The position numbers and the translations under genes are program-made. Under the pieces are notes generated by a model, which saw nothing but the letters and a program-made list of their open reading frames with translations, did not search any database and was not told the origin of the DNA. A stretch of DNA of 64,000 bases, taken from Mycolicibacterium porcinum. Its GTDB lineage: Bacteria; Actinomycetota; Actinomycetes; Mycobacteriales; Mycobacteriaceae. The stretch covers positions 124,001-188,000 of the forward strand of contig MVIG01000001.1 in the NCBI GenBank assembly GCA_002086835.1, written 5' to 3'. The stretch's first letter is position 1; every line of letters begins with the position of its first letter. Positions 1 through 8,904 of the stretch are shown in pieces.

Positions 1-111
1 CCCCGATACCTGCCGCATGAAACCCGCCCTTCCATTTGTGCACTCGATGCCATATTCTTGCGACTCAGGTCACAATTGTCGAGACCCACAGTTGCAGGAA
101 AGGTGCGATTC
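1..111 (+). promoter_or_regulatory. Upstream region of the mycofactocin operon
   Basis: Non-coding stretch before mftA. A weak promoter-like pair is visible: TTCCAT at 30-35 and TATTCT at 53-58, separated by 17 bp. An 8-bp palindrome ACAATTGT lies at 72-79 and an AGGAAAGG ribosome-binding site lies about 5 bases before the mftA ATG. The TetR-type regulator MftR normally lies upstream of mftA and would be outside the window. The promoter call is tentative. Confidence 0.35.
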
Positions 112-207
112 ATGGATCAGAACCCGCAGGTTGAAACCGAAACCCAGCTCGTCACCGAGACGCTCGTCGAAGAGGTCTCGATCGACGGTATGTGCGGGGT
201 CTACTGA
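112..207 (+). CDS. mftA: Mycofactocin precursor peptide MftA
   Basis: This 31-residue peptide is the ribosomal precursor of the redox cofactor mycofactocin. It has an acidic leader rich in Glu and Thr and ends in the signature IDGMCGVY. In this family the C-terminal Val-Tyr dipeptide is oxidatively decarboxylated and cross-linked by MftC, then released by MftE. The ATG is preceded by an AGGAAAGG ribosome-binding site. The stop lies just before the proposed GTG start of mftB, so the two are translationally close. The C-terminal motif and the mftB-G neighbours make the call very secure. Confidence 0.97.
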   Translation: MDQNPQVETETQLVTETLVEEVSIDGMCGVY

Positions 208-209
208 CA

Positions 210-524
210 GTGTCCGCAGAGGTGACCGATATGGCTGGGCGCACCGGCGTCGTATTCGACCCTGATGTCAGCTGGCGGTTGCACCACCAGGTGGCGGTGC
301 GGCCCGAGCCGTTCGGTGCCCTGCTGTATCACTTCGGAACCCGCAAGCTGTCGTTTCTGAAGAACCGGACGGTCGTCGAGGTGGTCAACTCTCTGGCCGA
401 TCACCCCGACGCCCGGTCCGCGTGCCGCGCGGCCGGTATCGCGGATTCCGACCAAGGCCCCTACCTGCATGCCCTGAGCGTGCTGGTGTCCTCGAAGATG
501 CTCATCCCCGGGAACTCACAATGA
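210..524 (+). CDS. mftB: Mycofactocin peptide chaperone MftB (RRE domain)
   Basis: A small protein of about 104 residues that binds the MftA leader and presents it to the radical SAM enzyme MftC; it has the PqqD-like RRE fold in this family. It has the expected length and position, between mftA and mftC. The GTG at 210 is 2 bases after the mftA stop; GTG at 222 or ATG at 231 are alternatives, and an upstream GTG at 192 would overlap mftA. The stop overlaps the mftC start (ATGA). Recognised mainly by context and the family-like segment around LLYHFGTRKLSFL. Confidence 0.93.
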   Translation: MSAEVTDMAGRTGVVFDPDVSWRLHHQVAVRPEPFGALLYHFGTRKLSFLKNRTVVEVVNSLADHPDARSACRAAGIADSDQGPYLHALSVLVSSKMLIPGNSQ

Positions 525-1699
525 CTTCTGTTGCCCCTGTTCCGAGGCTTGTCGAACAGTTCGAACACGGACTCGACGCCCCCATCTGCCTGACCTGGGA
601 GCTCACCTACGCCTGCAACCTGGCGTGCGTGCACTGCCTGTCCTCGTCGGGCAAGCGGGACCCGCGCGAGCTCTCCACCGAGCAGTGCAAGGACATCATC
701 GACGAGCTGGAACGGATGCAGGTGTTCTACGTGAACATCGGCGGTGGCGAACCCACTGTGCGCCCGGACTTCTGGGAGCTGGTCGACTACGCGACCGAGC
801 ATCACGTCGGGGTCAAGTTCTCCACCAACGGTGTGCGGATCACGCCGGAGGTGGCCGCGAAGCTCGCCGCCAGCGACTACGTCGACGTGCAGATCTCGCT
901 GGACGGGGCCAACGCCGAGGTCAACGACGCGGTGCGCGGCAAGGGCTCGTTCGACATGGCCGTGCGCGCGCTGGAAAACCTTGCCGCGGCAGGCTTTTCC
1001 GATGCCAAGATCTCGGTCGTGGTCACCCGCCACAACGTCGGCCAGCTCGACGAGTTCAAGGCGCTGGCCGACCGCTACGGGGCCACGCTGCGGATCACCC
1101 GGCTGCGCCCGTCGGGCCGCGGTGCCGACGTCTGGGACGAGCTGCACCCGACCGCTGACCAGCAGCGCCAGCTGTACAACTGGTTGGTCGCCCACGGTGA
1201 GCGGGTGCTGACCGGCGACTCGTTCTTCCACCTGTCGGGGCTGGGCGAGCCCGGCGCGCTGGCCGGGCTGAACCTGTGCGGGGCCGGCCGCGTGGTGTGC
1301 CTGATCGATCCGGTGGGTGACGTCTACGCCTGCCCGTTCGCCATCCATGACAAGTTCCTGGCCGGAAACATCCTGGAAGATAACGGTTTCCAGAACGTCT
1401 GGCAGAACTCCACGTTGTTCCGCGAGCTGCGCGAGCCGCAGTCGGCCGGTGCGTGCAGCGGTTGCGGGCACTACGACGCCTGCCGCGGCGGCTGCATGGC
1501 GGCCAAGTTCTTCACCGGTCTGCCGATGGACGGACCGGATCCCGAGTGCGTCGAAGGCTGGGGCGAGCCCGCTCTGGCGGCCGAGCGCATCAAACCCAAG
1601 CCCAGCGGTGACCACTCCCGCGGTACCAAGCAGGGGCCGGTGGCACTCAAGTTGCTGACCAAGCCGCCCGCCCGCGCCTGTAATGAAAGTCCGGTGTAA
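521..1699 (+). CDS. mftC: Mycofactocin radical SAM maturase MftC
   Basis: A 392-residue radical SAM/SPASM enzyme. In the known pathway it decarboxylates the C-terminal Tyr of MftA and then forms a C-C bond between Val and Tyr. The radical SAM cluster motif CX3CX2C is visible at C32, C36 and C39 (ACNLACVHC), followed by the glycine-rich NIGGGEPT segment. The C-terminal SPASM region has many cysteines (CGAGRVVC, YACPFA, CSGCGHYDACRGGC) for auxiliary Fe-S clusters. The start overlaps the mftB stop by 4 bases and the length is that of the family. No anomalies seen. Confidence 0.98.
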   Translation: MTSVAPVPRLVEQFEHGLDAPICLTWELTYACNLACVHCLSSSGKRDPRELSTEQCKDIIDELERMQVFYVNIGGGEPTVRPDFWELVDYATEHHVGVKFSTNGVRITPEVAAKLAASDYVDVQISLDGANAEVNDAVRGKGSFDMAVRALENLAAAGFSDAKISVVVTRHNVGQLDEFKALADRYGATLRITRLRPSGRGADVWDELHPTADQQRQLYNWLVAHGERVLTGDSFFHLSGLGEPGALAGLNLCGAGRVVCLIDPVGDVYACPFAIHDKFLAGNILEDNGFQNVWQNSTLFRELREPQSAGACSGCGHYDACRGGCMAAKFFTGLPMDGPDPECVEGWGEPALAAERIKPKPSGDHSRGTKQGPVALKLLTKPPARACNESPV

Positions 1700-1702
1700 T
1701 CC

Positions 1703-2893
1703 ATGGCCCGTGATACCTGGTTCGAGACCGTCGCCATCGCCCAGCAGCGGGCGAAGAAGCGGCTTCCCAAGTCCGCCTACTCGTCGCTGATCTCTGCCAG
1801 CGAGAAGGGCGTGACGGTCTCCGACAACGTCGAGTCGTTCGCCGAACTCGGGTTCGCGCCGCACGTGGTGGGTGCCACCGAGAAGCGTGAGATGGCGACA
1901 ACCGTGATGGGGCAGGACATCTCGATGCCGGTCATCATCTCGCCGACCGGTGTGCAGGCGGTCGATCCTGACGGCGAGGTGGCCGTGGCCCGCGCGGCGG
2001 CGGCCCGTGGCACCGCCATGGGGCTGTCTTCCTTCGCGAGCAAGCCGATGGAAGAAGTCACCGCCGTCAATGACAAGATCTTCTTCCAGATCTACTGGCT
2101 CGGGTCCCGCGACGAGATCGCCGAGCGGGTGCAGCGCGCCAAGGACGCGGGCGCGGTCGGGCTCATCGCCACGACCGACTGGAGCTTCAGCCACGGCCGC
2201 GACTGGGGTAGCCCGAAGATCCCGGAGCGAATGGACCTGCGCACGATGCTGCGGATGTCCCCGGAGGTGCTCACCAAGCCCCGGTGGCTGTGGAGCTTCG
2301 GCAAGCACCTGCGTCCGCCGGACCTGCGCGTGCCCAACCAGGGCCGGCGCGGCGAGCCGGGGCCGACGTTCTTCGAGGCCTACGGGCAGTGGATGGGTAC
2401 CCCGCCGCCGACCTGGGAGGACATCGCCTGGCTGCGTGAGCAGTGGGGCGGTCCGTTCCTGCTCAAGGGCATGGTGCGGGTGGACGACGCCAAACGTGCG
2501 GTGGATGCGGGTGTTTCGGCCATCACGGTGTCCAACCACGGCGGCAACAACCTGGACGGCACGCCCGCGGCGATCCGTTGCCTGCCCGCCATCGCCGACG
2601 CGGTGGGGGACCAGGTCGAGGTTTTGCTGGACGGCGGCGTCCGCCGCGGCAGCGACGTCGTCAAGGCGGTCGCGCTGGGCGCCCGGGCCGTGATGATCGG
2701 CCGCGCCTATCTGTGGGGGCTGGCCGCGAACGGCCAGGCGGGCGTCGAGAACGTGCTGGATATCCTCAGCGGTGGCATCGACTCCGCGTTGCGCGGGTTG
2801 GGCAAGTCCTCGATCCATGACCTGACGCCGGACGACATCCTGGTTCCCGAGGGCTTCACCCGGACCCTCGGCGTGCCGCGCACCGACTCCTGA
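1703..2893 (+). CDS. mftD: Mycofactocin FMN-dependent dehydrogenase MftD
   Basis: A 396-residue member of the FMN-dependent alpha-hydroxyacid (lactate) dehydrogenase family. MftD oxidatively deaminates the AHDP intermediate released by MftE to give premycofactocin. Visible motifs include the C-terminal FMN/phosphate-binding part with SNHGGNNLDGTPA and LLDGGVRRGSDVVKA, followed by ALGARAVMIGRAYLWGL. It begins 3 bases after the mftC stop, consistent with one transcript. Length and position are typical of mycobacterial clusters. Confidence 0.97.
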   Translation: MARDTWFETVAIAQQRAKKRLPKSAYSSLISASEKGVTVSDNVESFAELGFAPHVVGATEKREMATTVMGQDISMPVIISPTGVQAVDPDGEVAVARAAAARGTAMGLSSFASKPMEEVTAVNDKIFFQIYWLGSRDEIAERVQRAKDAGAVGLIATTDWSFSHGRDWGSPKIPERMDLRTMLRMSPEVLTKPRWLWSFGKHLRPPDLRVPNQGRRGEPGPTFFEAYGQWMGTPPPTWEDIAWLREQWGGPFLLKGMVRVDDAKRAVDAGVSAITVSNHGGNNLDGTPAAIRCLPAIADAVGDQVEVLLDGGVRRGSDVVKAVALGARAVMIGRAYLWGLAANGQAGVENVLDILSGGIDSALRGLGKSSIHDLTPDDILVPEGFTRTLGVPRTDS

Positions 2894-2989
2894 CGGGCCG
2901 GCCCGGGCGCGTCGCGGCGTGGCGTGACAGGGGTGGCAGAAGAGACGTACGTGATGCTCATGGCGGGTCTCCGGAAAGCTAAGGCAAAT

Positions 2990-3016
2990 CAATTGCTGCT
3001 TGTGCTCCAACAATTG
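2990..3016. promoter_or_regulatory. Paired CAATTG motifs upstream of mftE
   Basis: The 134-bp gap between mftD and mftE is the largest inside the mft cluster. It holds two CAATTG sites at 2990-2995 and 3011-3016, 21 bp apart (about two helical turns). The same core occurs as ACAATTGT at 72-79 upstream of mftA. This could mark a binding site for a common regulator, but CAATTG is short and self-complementary, so the call is weak. Confidence 0.25.
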
Positions 3017-3027
3017 GCGCACAGTAG

Positions 3028-3771
3028 GTGAATACGGCCTACGATCGGCACGTGGCTTTCCCCAGCGGGCTCGGGAACTCAACGTCGAGGCAGCTACGCA
3101 GCATGTCGCCAATGTTGATCATCCCGGTGGGCTCTACCGAGCAACATGGTCCGCACCTGCCTCTGGACACCGACACGCGTATCGCGACGGCTGTCGCCCG
3201 CGAGGTCCTCGAGCAGCTCGACGATGCCTCGGCCGGCGCCCGGATGGTCGCGCCGGCCGTCCCGTACGGCGCCAGCGGCGAGCACGAGGGGTTCCCCGGC
3301 ACGGTGTCGATCGGCACCGCTGCTTTGCAGTCGTTGCTGGTGGAGTACGGACGCTCCGCATCGAGCTGGGCCTCGCGACTCGTCTATGTCAATGGTCACG
3401 GTGGAAATGTGGAGGCGCTGGCCGCTGCGGTGGCGCTGTTGCGCCAGGAGGGCCGCGACGTTGGCTGGGTTCCGTGTATCGCGGCGGGCGCCGATGCGCA
3501 CGCGGGGCATACCGAAACATCTGTATTGCTACATATTTCGCCCGGAGATGTCTGGACCGACGACCTGTCTGCGGGTAACACCGCCCCGCTGGCCGAGCTG
3601 ATGCCTGCGATGCGTAGTGGCGGGATCGCTGCGGTCAGCGAAGTCGGGGTGCTCGGTGACCCGACCACCGCGACGGCTGCCGAGGGGGAGCGTATCTTTG
3701 CTGAAATGGTCAACGGCTGCGGCGGTCGGATCAGGCGGTGGCAGCCCGACCGGAACGGATTGCTGACATGA
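3028..3771 (+). CDS. mftE: Mycofactocin peptidase MftE (creatininase family)
   Basis: A 247-residue metal-dependent amidohydrolase of the creatininase family that releases the cyclised Val-Tyr unit (AHDP) from processed MftA. Metal-ligand motifs of the family are seen: [25 protein letters not shown] and GHTETS. The GTG start at 3028 gives an N-terminus (MNTAYDRHV) like the M. tuberculosis homologue as I recall it; a GTG at 3052 is possible. The gene follows a 134-bp gap, so it may have its own promoter. Its stop overlaps the mftF ATG. Confidence 0.96.
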   Translation: MNTAYDRHVAFPSGLGNSTSRQLRSMSPMLIIPVGSTEQHGPHLPLDTDTRIATAVAREVLEQLDDASAGARMVAPAVPYGASGEHEGFPGTVSIGTAALQSLLVEYGRSASSWASRLVYVNGHGGNVEALAAAVALLRQEGRDVGWVPCIAAGADAHAGHTETSVLLHISPGDVWTDDLSAGNTAPLAELMPAMRSGGIAAVSEVGVLGDPTTATAAEGERIFAEMVNGCGGRIRRWQPDRNGLLT

Positions 3772-5180
3772 CCGGACCGAGGCTGCCCGACGGTTTCGCC
3801 GTACAGGTGGACCGCCATGTCAAGGTGCTCGGGGCCGGGGCGGCCCTGCTCGGCGGGTCACCGACCCGGTTGCTGCGGCTGGCGCCGACGGCGCAGACGA
3901 TGCTCAACGGCGGCCGCCTTGAGGTGCACGACGCCCAGAGCGCGCAACTCGCCCGGACTTTGCTCGACGCCACGGTCGCCCACCCCCGTCCGCCCAGCGG
4001 GCCGTCGCACCGTGACGTGACGGTCGTTATCCCGGTGCGGGACAACGTTTCCGGTCTGCATCGGCTGATCGCCGCGCTGCGGGGTCTGCGGGTGATCGTG
4101 GTCGACGACGGCTCGGCGGTTCCCGTCGCGCAATCGGAGTTCGCTGGGATGCACTGTGACGTTCAGGTGCTCCGGCACCTCCGCAGCAACGGTCCGGCGG
4201 CCGCCCGCAACACGGGCCTGGCGGCATCCGAGACGGATTTCGTGGCGTTCCTCGACTCCGATGTGGTGCCCCGCCGAGGGTGGCTCGAGGCGTTGCTCGG
4301 ACACTTCTGCGATCCGGCGGTGGCCCTGGTGGCGCCGCGCATCGTCGGACTGCACACCGCTGACAATGTGGTGGCGCGATACGAGGCGGTGCGGTCGTCG
4401 TTGGATCTCGGGGTGCGCGAGGCGCCGGTGGTGCCCTACGGTCCGGTGTCCTACGTGCCGAGTGCGGCCATCATCTGCAGGCGCTCGGCGCTGGCCGCGG
4501 TGGGTGGCTTCGACGAGACCATGCAGTCCGGAGAGGACGTCGACCTGTGCTGGCGCCTGGTCGAGTCCGGGGCCCGGCTGCGGTACGAGCCGATCGCCCT
4601 GGTGGCGCATGACCACCGGACAGATCTGCGAGAGTGGTTCAACCGCAAGGCTTTCTACGGCACATCGGCGGCGCCGCTGAGCGTCCGGCACCCGGGTAAG
4701 ACCGCCCCGGTGGTGATCTCGGGCTGGACGTTGATGGTGTGGCTGTTCCTGGCCATGGGGTCTTACGTCGGGTATCTGGGCTCCGTGGTGATCGCGATCT
4801 TCACAGGCCGCCGCATCGCCCGCTCCCTCAGCACCGTCGACACCGAGCCCACCGAGGTCGCCGCGGTCACCGCGCGCGGGCTGTGGTCGGCGGCTCTGCA
4901 GCTGTGTTCGGCGATCTGCCGGCACTACTGGCCCGTGGCCCTGATCGCCGCCCTGCTGTTCCGGCGGGCCAGACACGCGGTCCTGGTGGCCGCGGTGCTC
5001 GACGGCGTGGTCGACTGGGCGAGCCGGCGCGGCAACGTCGACGACGACACCAAACCGGTCGGTCTGCTGGCCCACATCCTGCTCAAGCGCCTGGACGATC
5101 TGGCCTACGGCATCGGCTTGTGGACCGGGGTGGTGCGGGAACGTCAGCTGGGCGCCCTCAAGCCGCAGCTGCGGAGTTAA
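3768..5180 (+). CDS. mftF: Mycofactocin glycosyltransferase MftF
   Basis: A 470-residue family 2 glycosyltransferase that decorates premycofactocin with a beta-1,4-linked glucose chain. GT-A motifs are visible: [33 protein letters not shown] (DxD-type) and [11 protein letters not shown] (ED acceptor motif). An N-terminal domain of about 80 residues precedes the GT domain, and at least one hydrophobic segment lies in the C-terminal part ([16 protein letters not shown]). The ATG at 3768 overlaps the mftE stop. The end of the gene contains a 12-bp palindrome CCGCAGCTGCGG at 5163-5174. Confidence 0.96.
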   Translation: MTGPRLPDGFAVQVDRHVKVLGAGAALLGGSPTRLLRLAPTAQTMLNGGRLEVHDAQSAQLARTLLDATVAHPRPPSGPSHRDVTVVIPVRDNVSGLHRLIAALRGLRVIVVDDGSAVPVAQSEFAGMHCDVQVLRHLRSNGPAAARNTGLAASETDFVAFLDSDVVPRRGWLEALLGHFCDPAVALVAPRIVGLHTADNVVARYEAVRSSLDLGVREAPVVPYGPVSYVPSAAIICRRSALAAVGGFDETMQSGEDVDLCWRLVESGARLRYEPIALVAHDHRTDLREWFNRKAFYGTSAAPLSVRHPGKTAPVVISGWTLMVWLFLAMGSYVGYLGSVVIAIFTGRRIARSLSTVDTEPTEVAAVTARGLWSAALQLCSAICRHYWPVALIAALLFRRARHAVLVAAVLDGVVDWASRRGNVDDDTKPVGLLAHILLKRLDDLAYGIGLWTGVVRERQLGALKPQLRS

Positions 5181-5213
5181 ACCCAGTTGCAGCGGTCCTC
5201 TTGTCCTCCTCGC

Positions 5214-6629
5214 GTGCGGGACGTCCTGATCGTCGGCGCCGGAAGCGCGGGTTCAATTCTGGCTGAACGCCTTTCCAGCGACCCGAGCTGCAATGTCACC
5301 GTCGTCGAGGCCGGCCCGGCGCCCAGCGATCCGCGGGTGGCAGCGCAGATCACCGACGGCCTGCGGTTGCCGATCGGCGCGGCCAGCTCGGTGGTCCGCC
5401 ACTTCGCGTCGGTGCTGACGGAGAACCCGCCGCGGCACACCGAGATCATCCGCGGGTCGGTCGTGGGTGGATCCGGGGCGGTCAACGGCGGTTACTTCTG
5501 TCGGGGGTTGCCAAGAGACTTCGACGACTGGGCGCTGCCCGGCTGGGGCTGGGGCGATGTGCTGCCGCACTTCCGCGCCATCGAGACCGACCTGGATTTC
5601 GACCCCGCGCTGCACGGGGACAGTGGCCCGATCACCGTTCGGCGGGTTCGCGAATTCGACGGCTGTACAGCGTCATTCGTCGACGCGGCGACCCGAGCCG
5701 GTTTTGGTTGGGTCGACGACCTGAACGGCTCGGACATCGGTGCGGCGCTACCGGCCGGGGTTGGCGCGGTTCCGTTGAACATCAACGGCGGCACCAGGGT
5801 TGGGCCCGGCGGTGCCTATCTGATACCGGCCCTGGGGCGGCCCAATCTCGAGGTGCGCACCGACACCAGGGTTCATCGGGTGCTGTTCCGGACGAACCGG
5901 GCCGTCGGGGTGCGGTGCGATGACGGTTCGACACTGTACGCTGATCGAATTGTGCTGTGTTCCGGCGCAATCGGGTCGGCGCATCTGCTGCTGCTGTCCG
6001 GTGTGGGTCCGCCGTCGGATCTCGAGACGCACGGCGTCGAGGTGGTGGCGGGGTTGCCGGTCGGCAGGCACACCGTGGACCACCCGGAATGGGTGATTCC
6101 GGTCTCCTGGGTGCCCACCCATGACCTGCCGCCGCTGGAGGCCGTGCTCACCACCGCTGACGGGATCGAGATCCGCCCGTACACAGCAGGATTCGCGGCC
6201 ATGGTGCACGGGCCTGGGCACGATCCGGCCGAGCTGCCCCACCTGGGGGTTGCGCTGATGCGGCCGCATTCGCGCGGGCGGGTCCGGTTGGCTTCGGCGG
6301 ACCCGGCGGTGGCACCGGTCATCGAGCACCGTTATGACACGGTCGCCGAGGATGTCGACGCGCTGCGCCGGGGTGCCGAGCTGGCCCGCGAATTGATCAG
6401 TCACACAGCGCAAGTCGGTGAGCCGTCATGGTCGACGTCGCAGCATCTGGCCGGCACCGCGCCGATGGGGACCGGGCCCTACGCGGTACTCGACCCGACC
6501 TGCCGGGTGCTGGGGGTCGAAGGTCTGTGGGTCGTGGACGGGTCGATCATGCCCGCCATCACCAGCCGCGGCCCGCACGCGACCATTGCCATGATCGGTC
6601 ACCGGGCTGCGGAGTTTCTCGCGACCTGA
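5214..6629 (+). CDS. mftG: Mycofactocin-associated GMC oxidoreductase MftG
   Basis: A 471-residue FAD-dependent GMC-family oxidoreductase. MftG is reported to re-oxidise mycofactocinol and pass the electrons toward the respiratory chain. The N-terminal dinucleotide fold DVLIVGAGSAGSILAERLS is followed by GSVVGGSGAVNGG, and the C-terminal part has HLAGTAPMG and RGPHATIAMIGHRAAEFL. GTG at 5214 is chosen because it places the Rossmann strand right at the N-terminus; an upstream TTG at 5187 is less likely. The 3' end overlaps the convergent MFS gene by 71 bp. Confidence 0.95.
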   Translation: MRDVLIVGAGSAGSILAERLSSDPSCNVTVVEAGPAPSDPRVAAQITDGLRLPIGAASSVVRHFASVLTENPPRHTEIIRGSVVGGSGAVNGGYFCRGLPRDFDDWALPGWGWGDVLPHFRAIETDLDFDPALHGDSGPITVRRVREFDGCTASFVDAATRAGFGWVDDLNGSDIGAALPAGVGAVPLNINGGTRVGPGGAYLIPALGRPNLEVRTDTRVHRVLFRTNRAVGVRCDDGSTLYADRIVLCSGAIGSAHLLLLSGVGPPSDLETHGVEVVAGLPVGRHTVDHPEWVIPVSWVPTHDLPPLEAVLTTADGIEIRPYTAGFAAMVHGPGHDPAELPHLGVALMRPHSRGRVRLASADPAVAPVIEHRYDTVAEDVDALRRGAELARELISHTAQVGEPSWSTSQHLAGTAPMGTGPYAVLDPTCRVLGVEGLWVVDGSIMPAITSRGPHATIAMIGHRAAEFLAT

Positions 6630-8190
6630 ATCGGCGGATGAAGCGCAGTTGTTCCCCGTCGCGACCGGGCGCCCAGATCCCTACGGATGCCGCAGCCACT
6701 GCCAGGACCGCTGCCATCACGAGCAGGGCCGAGTTCGTCGCATCGAGGAATGCCTGCTTGGCCAGGTCCGCGACGGCCGTACCCTGTGGGCCGAGCCGGG
6801 GCGCCACGGCAAGCGCTTCGGCCAGCGAGCCCAGGATGGGCTCGCGCACTTCGGCGGGTAGCCCGGTGAGCTTGGGCCCGAGGTGATTCTGGTAACTGGC
6901 GGCCAGGATCGAGCCGGCGACGGCGATGCCGAGCGCAGCGCCGACTTCGCGAGTGGTGTCGTTGACCGCGGACGCCACACCCTGCTTCTCGTCGGGGGCC
7001 GCGCCCATGATGGCCGACGTCGTCGGTGCGGTGCACATGCCGATACCGATGCTGATGATGATCAGCGGCCACGTGTAATCCAGGTACCCGGAATCGAGTT
7101 GGAGCAGCCTCATGCACATCATGCCGGCCGCGATCAGCAGCAGGCCGGTGGAGACGCACATCCTCAGGCCGAGTCTGGGTAGGTACCAGTGGGTGGTGAC
7201 ACTGAGGGCGAGTATCGGAAGCACCAACGGGCACAGGGTAATTGCGGTCTGGATCGGGCTGTATCCCATGACGAGCTGGATGTATTGCATGCTGACGAAG
7301 AAGTAGCCGAAGTTGGCGAAGAACAGGAACGTGATACCCACCGCGCCGGTGGCGAAGTCGGGTTGTCCGAACAACCGGACGTCCAGCAGCGGCTGCGGGC
7401 GTTTGAGTTGGACGACGGTGAACGCAGCGGCCAGGACGATGCCGCCGCCCATGCAGCCCCACACCAGCGGGTGCGTCCAGCCGCGCACCGGGGCCTCGAC
7501 CACCCCGAGCACGAAGACCGCGACTGCGCTGCCGATCAGGATGGCACCGATCCAGTCCAGCGGCGCCGCGTCTTCGTCTCGTGACGACGGCACGGTGCAG
7601 GTCAGGATGAACAACCCCGCTCCGGCGACCGCGAAGGTCGCGAAGATCGATTGCCAACCCCAAAAGTGCAGCAGGCCACCGGTGATCAGGAAGCCGAATA
7701 CGGCCCCCGACCCGACGACACCGGCCCAGATCCCGATGGCCTTGTTACGCTCCGACTTTGGGAAAGCAGCTGTCAGCAGGGACAGCGTGGCCGGCATGAT
7801 GAAGGCCGCGCCCGCCCCGGCCACCGCGCGCGCTGCGATGAGCTGGACCGGGTCGTCGAAGACCATCGGTGCTGCGGAGGCCAGGACGAACACCGCGAGG
7901 CCGGCCAACAGTGCGCCGCGCCTGCCGTAGCGGTCGCCGATGGCCCCGGCCGGCAGTAACAGGCAGGCCAGCACCAGGGTGTATCCGTCGACCACCCACG
8001 TCAGTTGAGCTTGGGTGGCGGTGGTCTGGCGGGCGATGTCCGGCAGCGCGGTATTCAGCGCCACCATCGATGCGATGACGATCGAGACGTCCATGCAGGC
8101 CACCGCGAGCAGCCAGTACCGCTGCCTGATCGACAGATAGGCCATGCCCGGGTCGATATCCTGGCTGGACTCGACGAGGGTGTGCGACAT
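6559..8190 (-). CDS. MFS drug exporter, DHA2 (EmrB/QacA-like) type
   Basis: A 543-residue membrane protein of the major facilitator superfamily with about 14 hydrophobic segments, as in proton-driven multidrug exporters. Typical motifs are the motif A loop LPAGAIGDRYGRRGALL and motif C-like GVVGSGAVFGFLITGG. A GAAGGAG ribosome-binding site lies 6 bases before the ATG at 8190. It is divergent from a TetR gene, and the shared 84-bp gap holds two matching palindromes, the usual layout of a repressor and the pump it controls. The last 20 or so codons lie over the end of mftG on the other strand. Substrate unknown. Confidence 0.92.
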   Translation of the reverse strand: MSHTLVESSQDIDPGMAYLSIRQRYWLLAVACMDVSIVIASMVALNTALPDIARQTTATQAQLTWVVDGYTLVLACLLLPAGAIGDRYGRRGALLAGLAVFVLASAAPMVFDDPVQLIAARAVAGAGAAFIMPATLSLLTAAFPKSERNKAIGIWAGVVGSGAVFGFLITGGLLHFWGWQSIFATFAVAGAGLFILTCTVPSSRDEDAAPLDWIGAILIGSAVAVFVLGVVEAPVRGWTHPLVWGCMGGGIVLAAAFTVVQLKRPQPLLDVRLFGQPDFATGAVGITFLFFANFGYFFVSMQYIQLVMGYSPIQTAITLCPLVLPILALSVTTHWYLPRLGLRMCVSTGLLLIAAGMMCMRLLQLDSGYLDYTWPLIIISIGIGMCTAPTTSAIMGAAPDEKQGVASAVNDTTREVGAALGIAVAGSILAASYQNHLGPKLTGLPAEVREPILGSLAEALAVAPRLGPQGTAVADLAKQAFLDATNSALLVMAAVLAVAAASVGIWAPGRDGEQLRFIRRFRSRETPQPGDRSWQWSRAGRGW

Positions 8191-8216
8191 GTCGTGCTCC
8201 TTCGTCGATGAAGTTT

Positions 8217-8252
8217 CGAGACTAACAGTCTCGGAGCGAGACGGTAAGTCTG
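8217..8252. promoter_or_regulatory. Tandem TetR operator between MFS exporter and its regulator
   Basis: Two copies of the same dyad are seen: GAGAC-N5-GTCTC at 8218-8232 and GAGAC-N5-GTCTG at 8238-8252, with centres 20 bp apart, about two helical turns. The first extends to CGAGAC...GTCTCG (8217-8233). They occupy the short region between the two divergent starts, so one bound TetR array could control both promoters, including its own gene. Confidence 0.82.
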
Positions 8253-8274
8253 CTTTTATGGAGGTGTGCGGCGA

Positions 8275-8904
8275 ATGACTGCCGAGAGCGGTGACCCGCG
8301 TCCGGCCCGGTCCCGGGCCCGGCTGCTGGAGGCGGCGACGGCGCTGTTGCGGTCAGGCGGGCCCAGTGCGGTCACCGTCGATGCGGTCACCAGGCACGCC
8401 AATGTGGCCAGGGCGACGCTGTACCGGCATTTCCCGAGCGGAAATGACCTGCTGGCAGCGGCATTTCGCGCGCTGATCCCAGCTGCCCCGATGCCGCCGG
8501 AGGGCGGCTCACTGCGGGACCGGCTGATTGCGCTGGTTCAGGCGCAGGCGGACTCGATCGCCGAGGCGCCGATCAGCATCACCGCGATGTCGTGGCTGGC
8601 GCTGGGCGGCGACCTGGAGAAGCTGCCATGGCGGACGGGCGACAGTGCCGAGGTGCGGACTCTGCGGGAGCGAGTCGCCGAGCACTACGCCGCGCCGTTC
8701 GAGGCGATCTTCGACAGTCCAGAGGCGGTCGCTGAACTCGGCGAGGTGGATCGTACGCAGGCGGCCGCCCTGCTCCTCGGCCCGATCGTGCTGGGCAAGC
8801 TCAGTACGTTGTCGGAATTCGACTACAGCGGCTGTGTGCGTGCCGCGGTGGACGGCTTTCTGGCCACCCACCGGCTGGTGCAGCAGCCTCAGCGTAGCGA
8901 GTAA
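8275..8904 (+). CDS. TetR family repressor of the adjacent MFS exporter
   Basis: A 209-residue TetR/AcrR regulator. The N-terminal helix-turn-helix is clear (ARLLEAATALLRSGG, then VTVDAVTRHANVARATLYRHFPSGNDLLAAAFRAL), followed by an all-helical ligand-binding domain. The ATG at 8275 is preferred over the GTG at 8266 because the GGAGGT ribosome-binding site at 8260-8265 is 9 bases from the ATG but touches the GTG. It is divergent from the exporter and probably binds the two dyads at 8217-8252. Its 3' end overlaps the P450 gene by 16 bp. Confidence 0.93.
   Translation: MTAESGDPRPARSRARLLEAATALLRSGGPSAVTVDAVTRHANVARATLYRHFPSGNDLLAAAFRALIPAAPMPPEGGSLRDRLIALVQAQADSIAEAPISITAMSWLALGGDLEKLPWRTGDSAEVRTLRERVAEHYAAPFEAIFDSPEAVAELGEVDRTQAAALLLGPIVLGKLSTLSEFDYSGCVRAAVDGFLATHRLVQQPQRSE

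Noticed and set aside
461-3112. A minus-strand open frame of 883 codons opposite mftC and mftD
   Set aside because: It lies antisense to two clearly recognised enzymes; high GC in codon position 3 creates long antisense frames. The product is Arg/His/Gly/Pro-rich with no domain.
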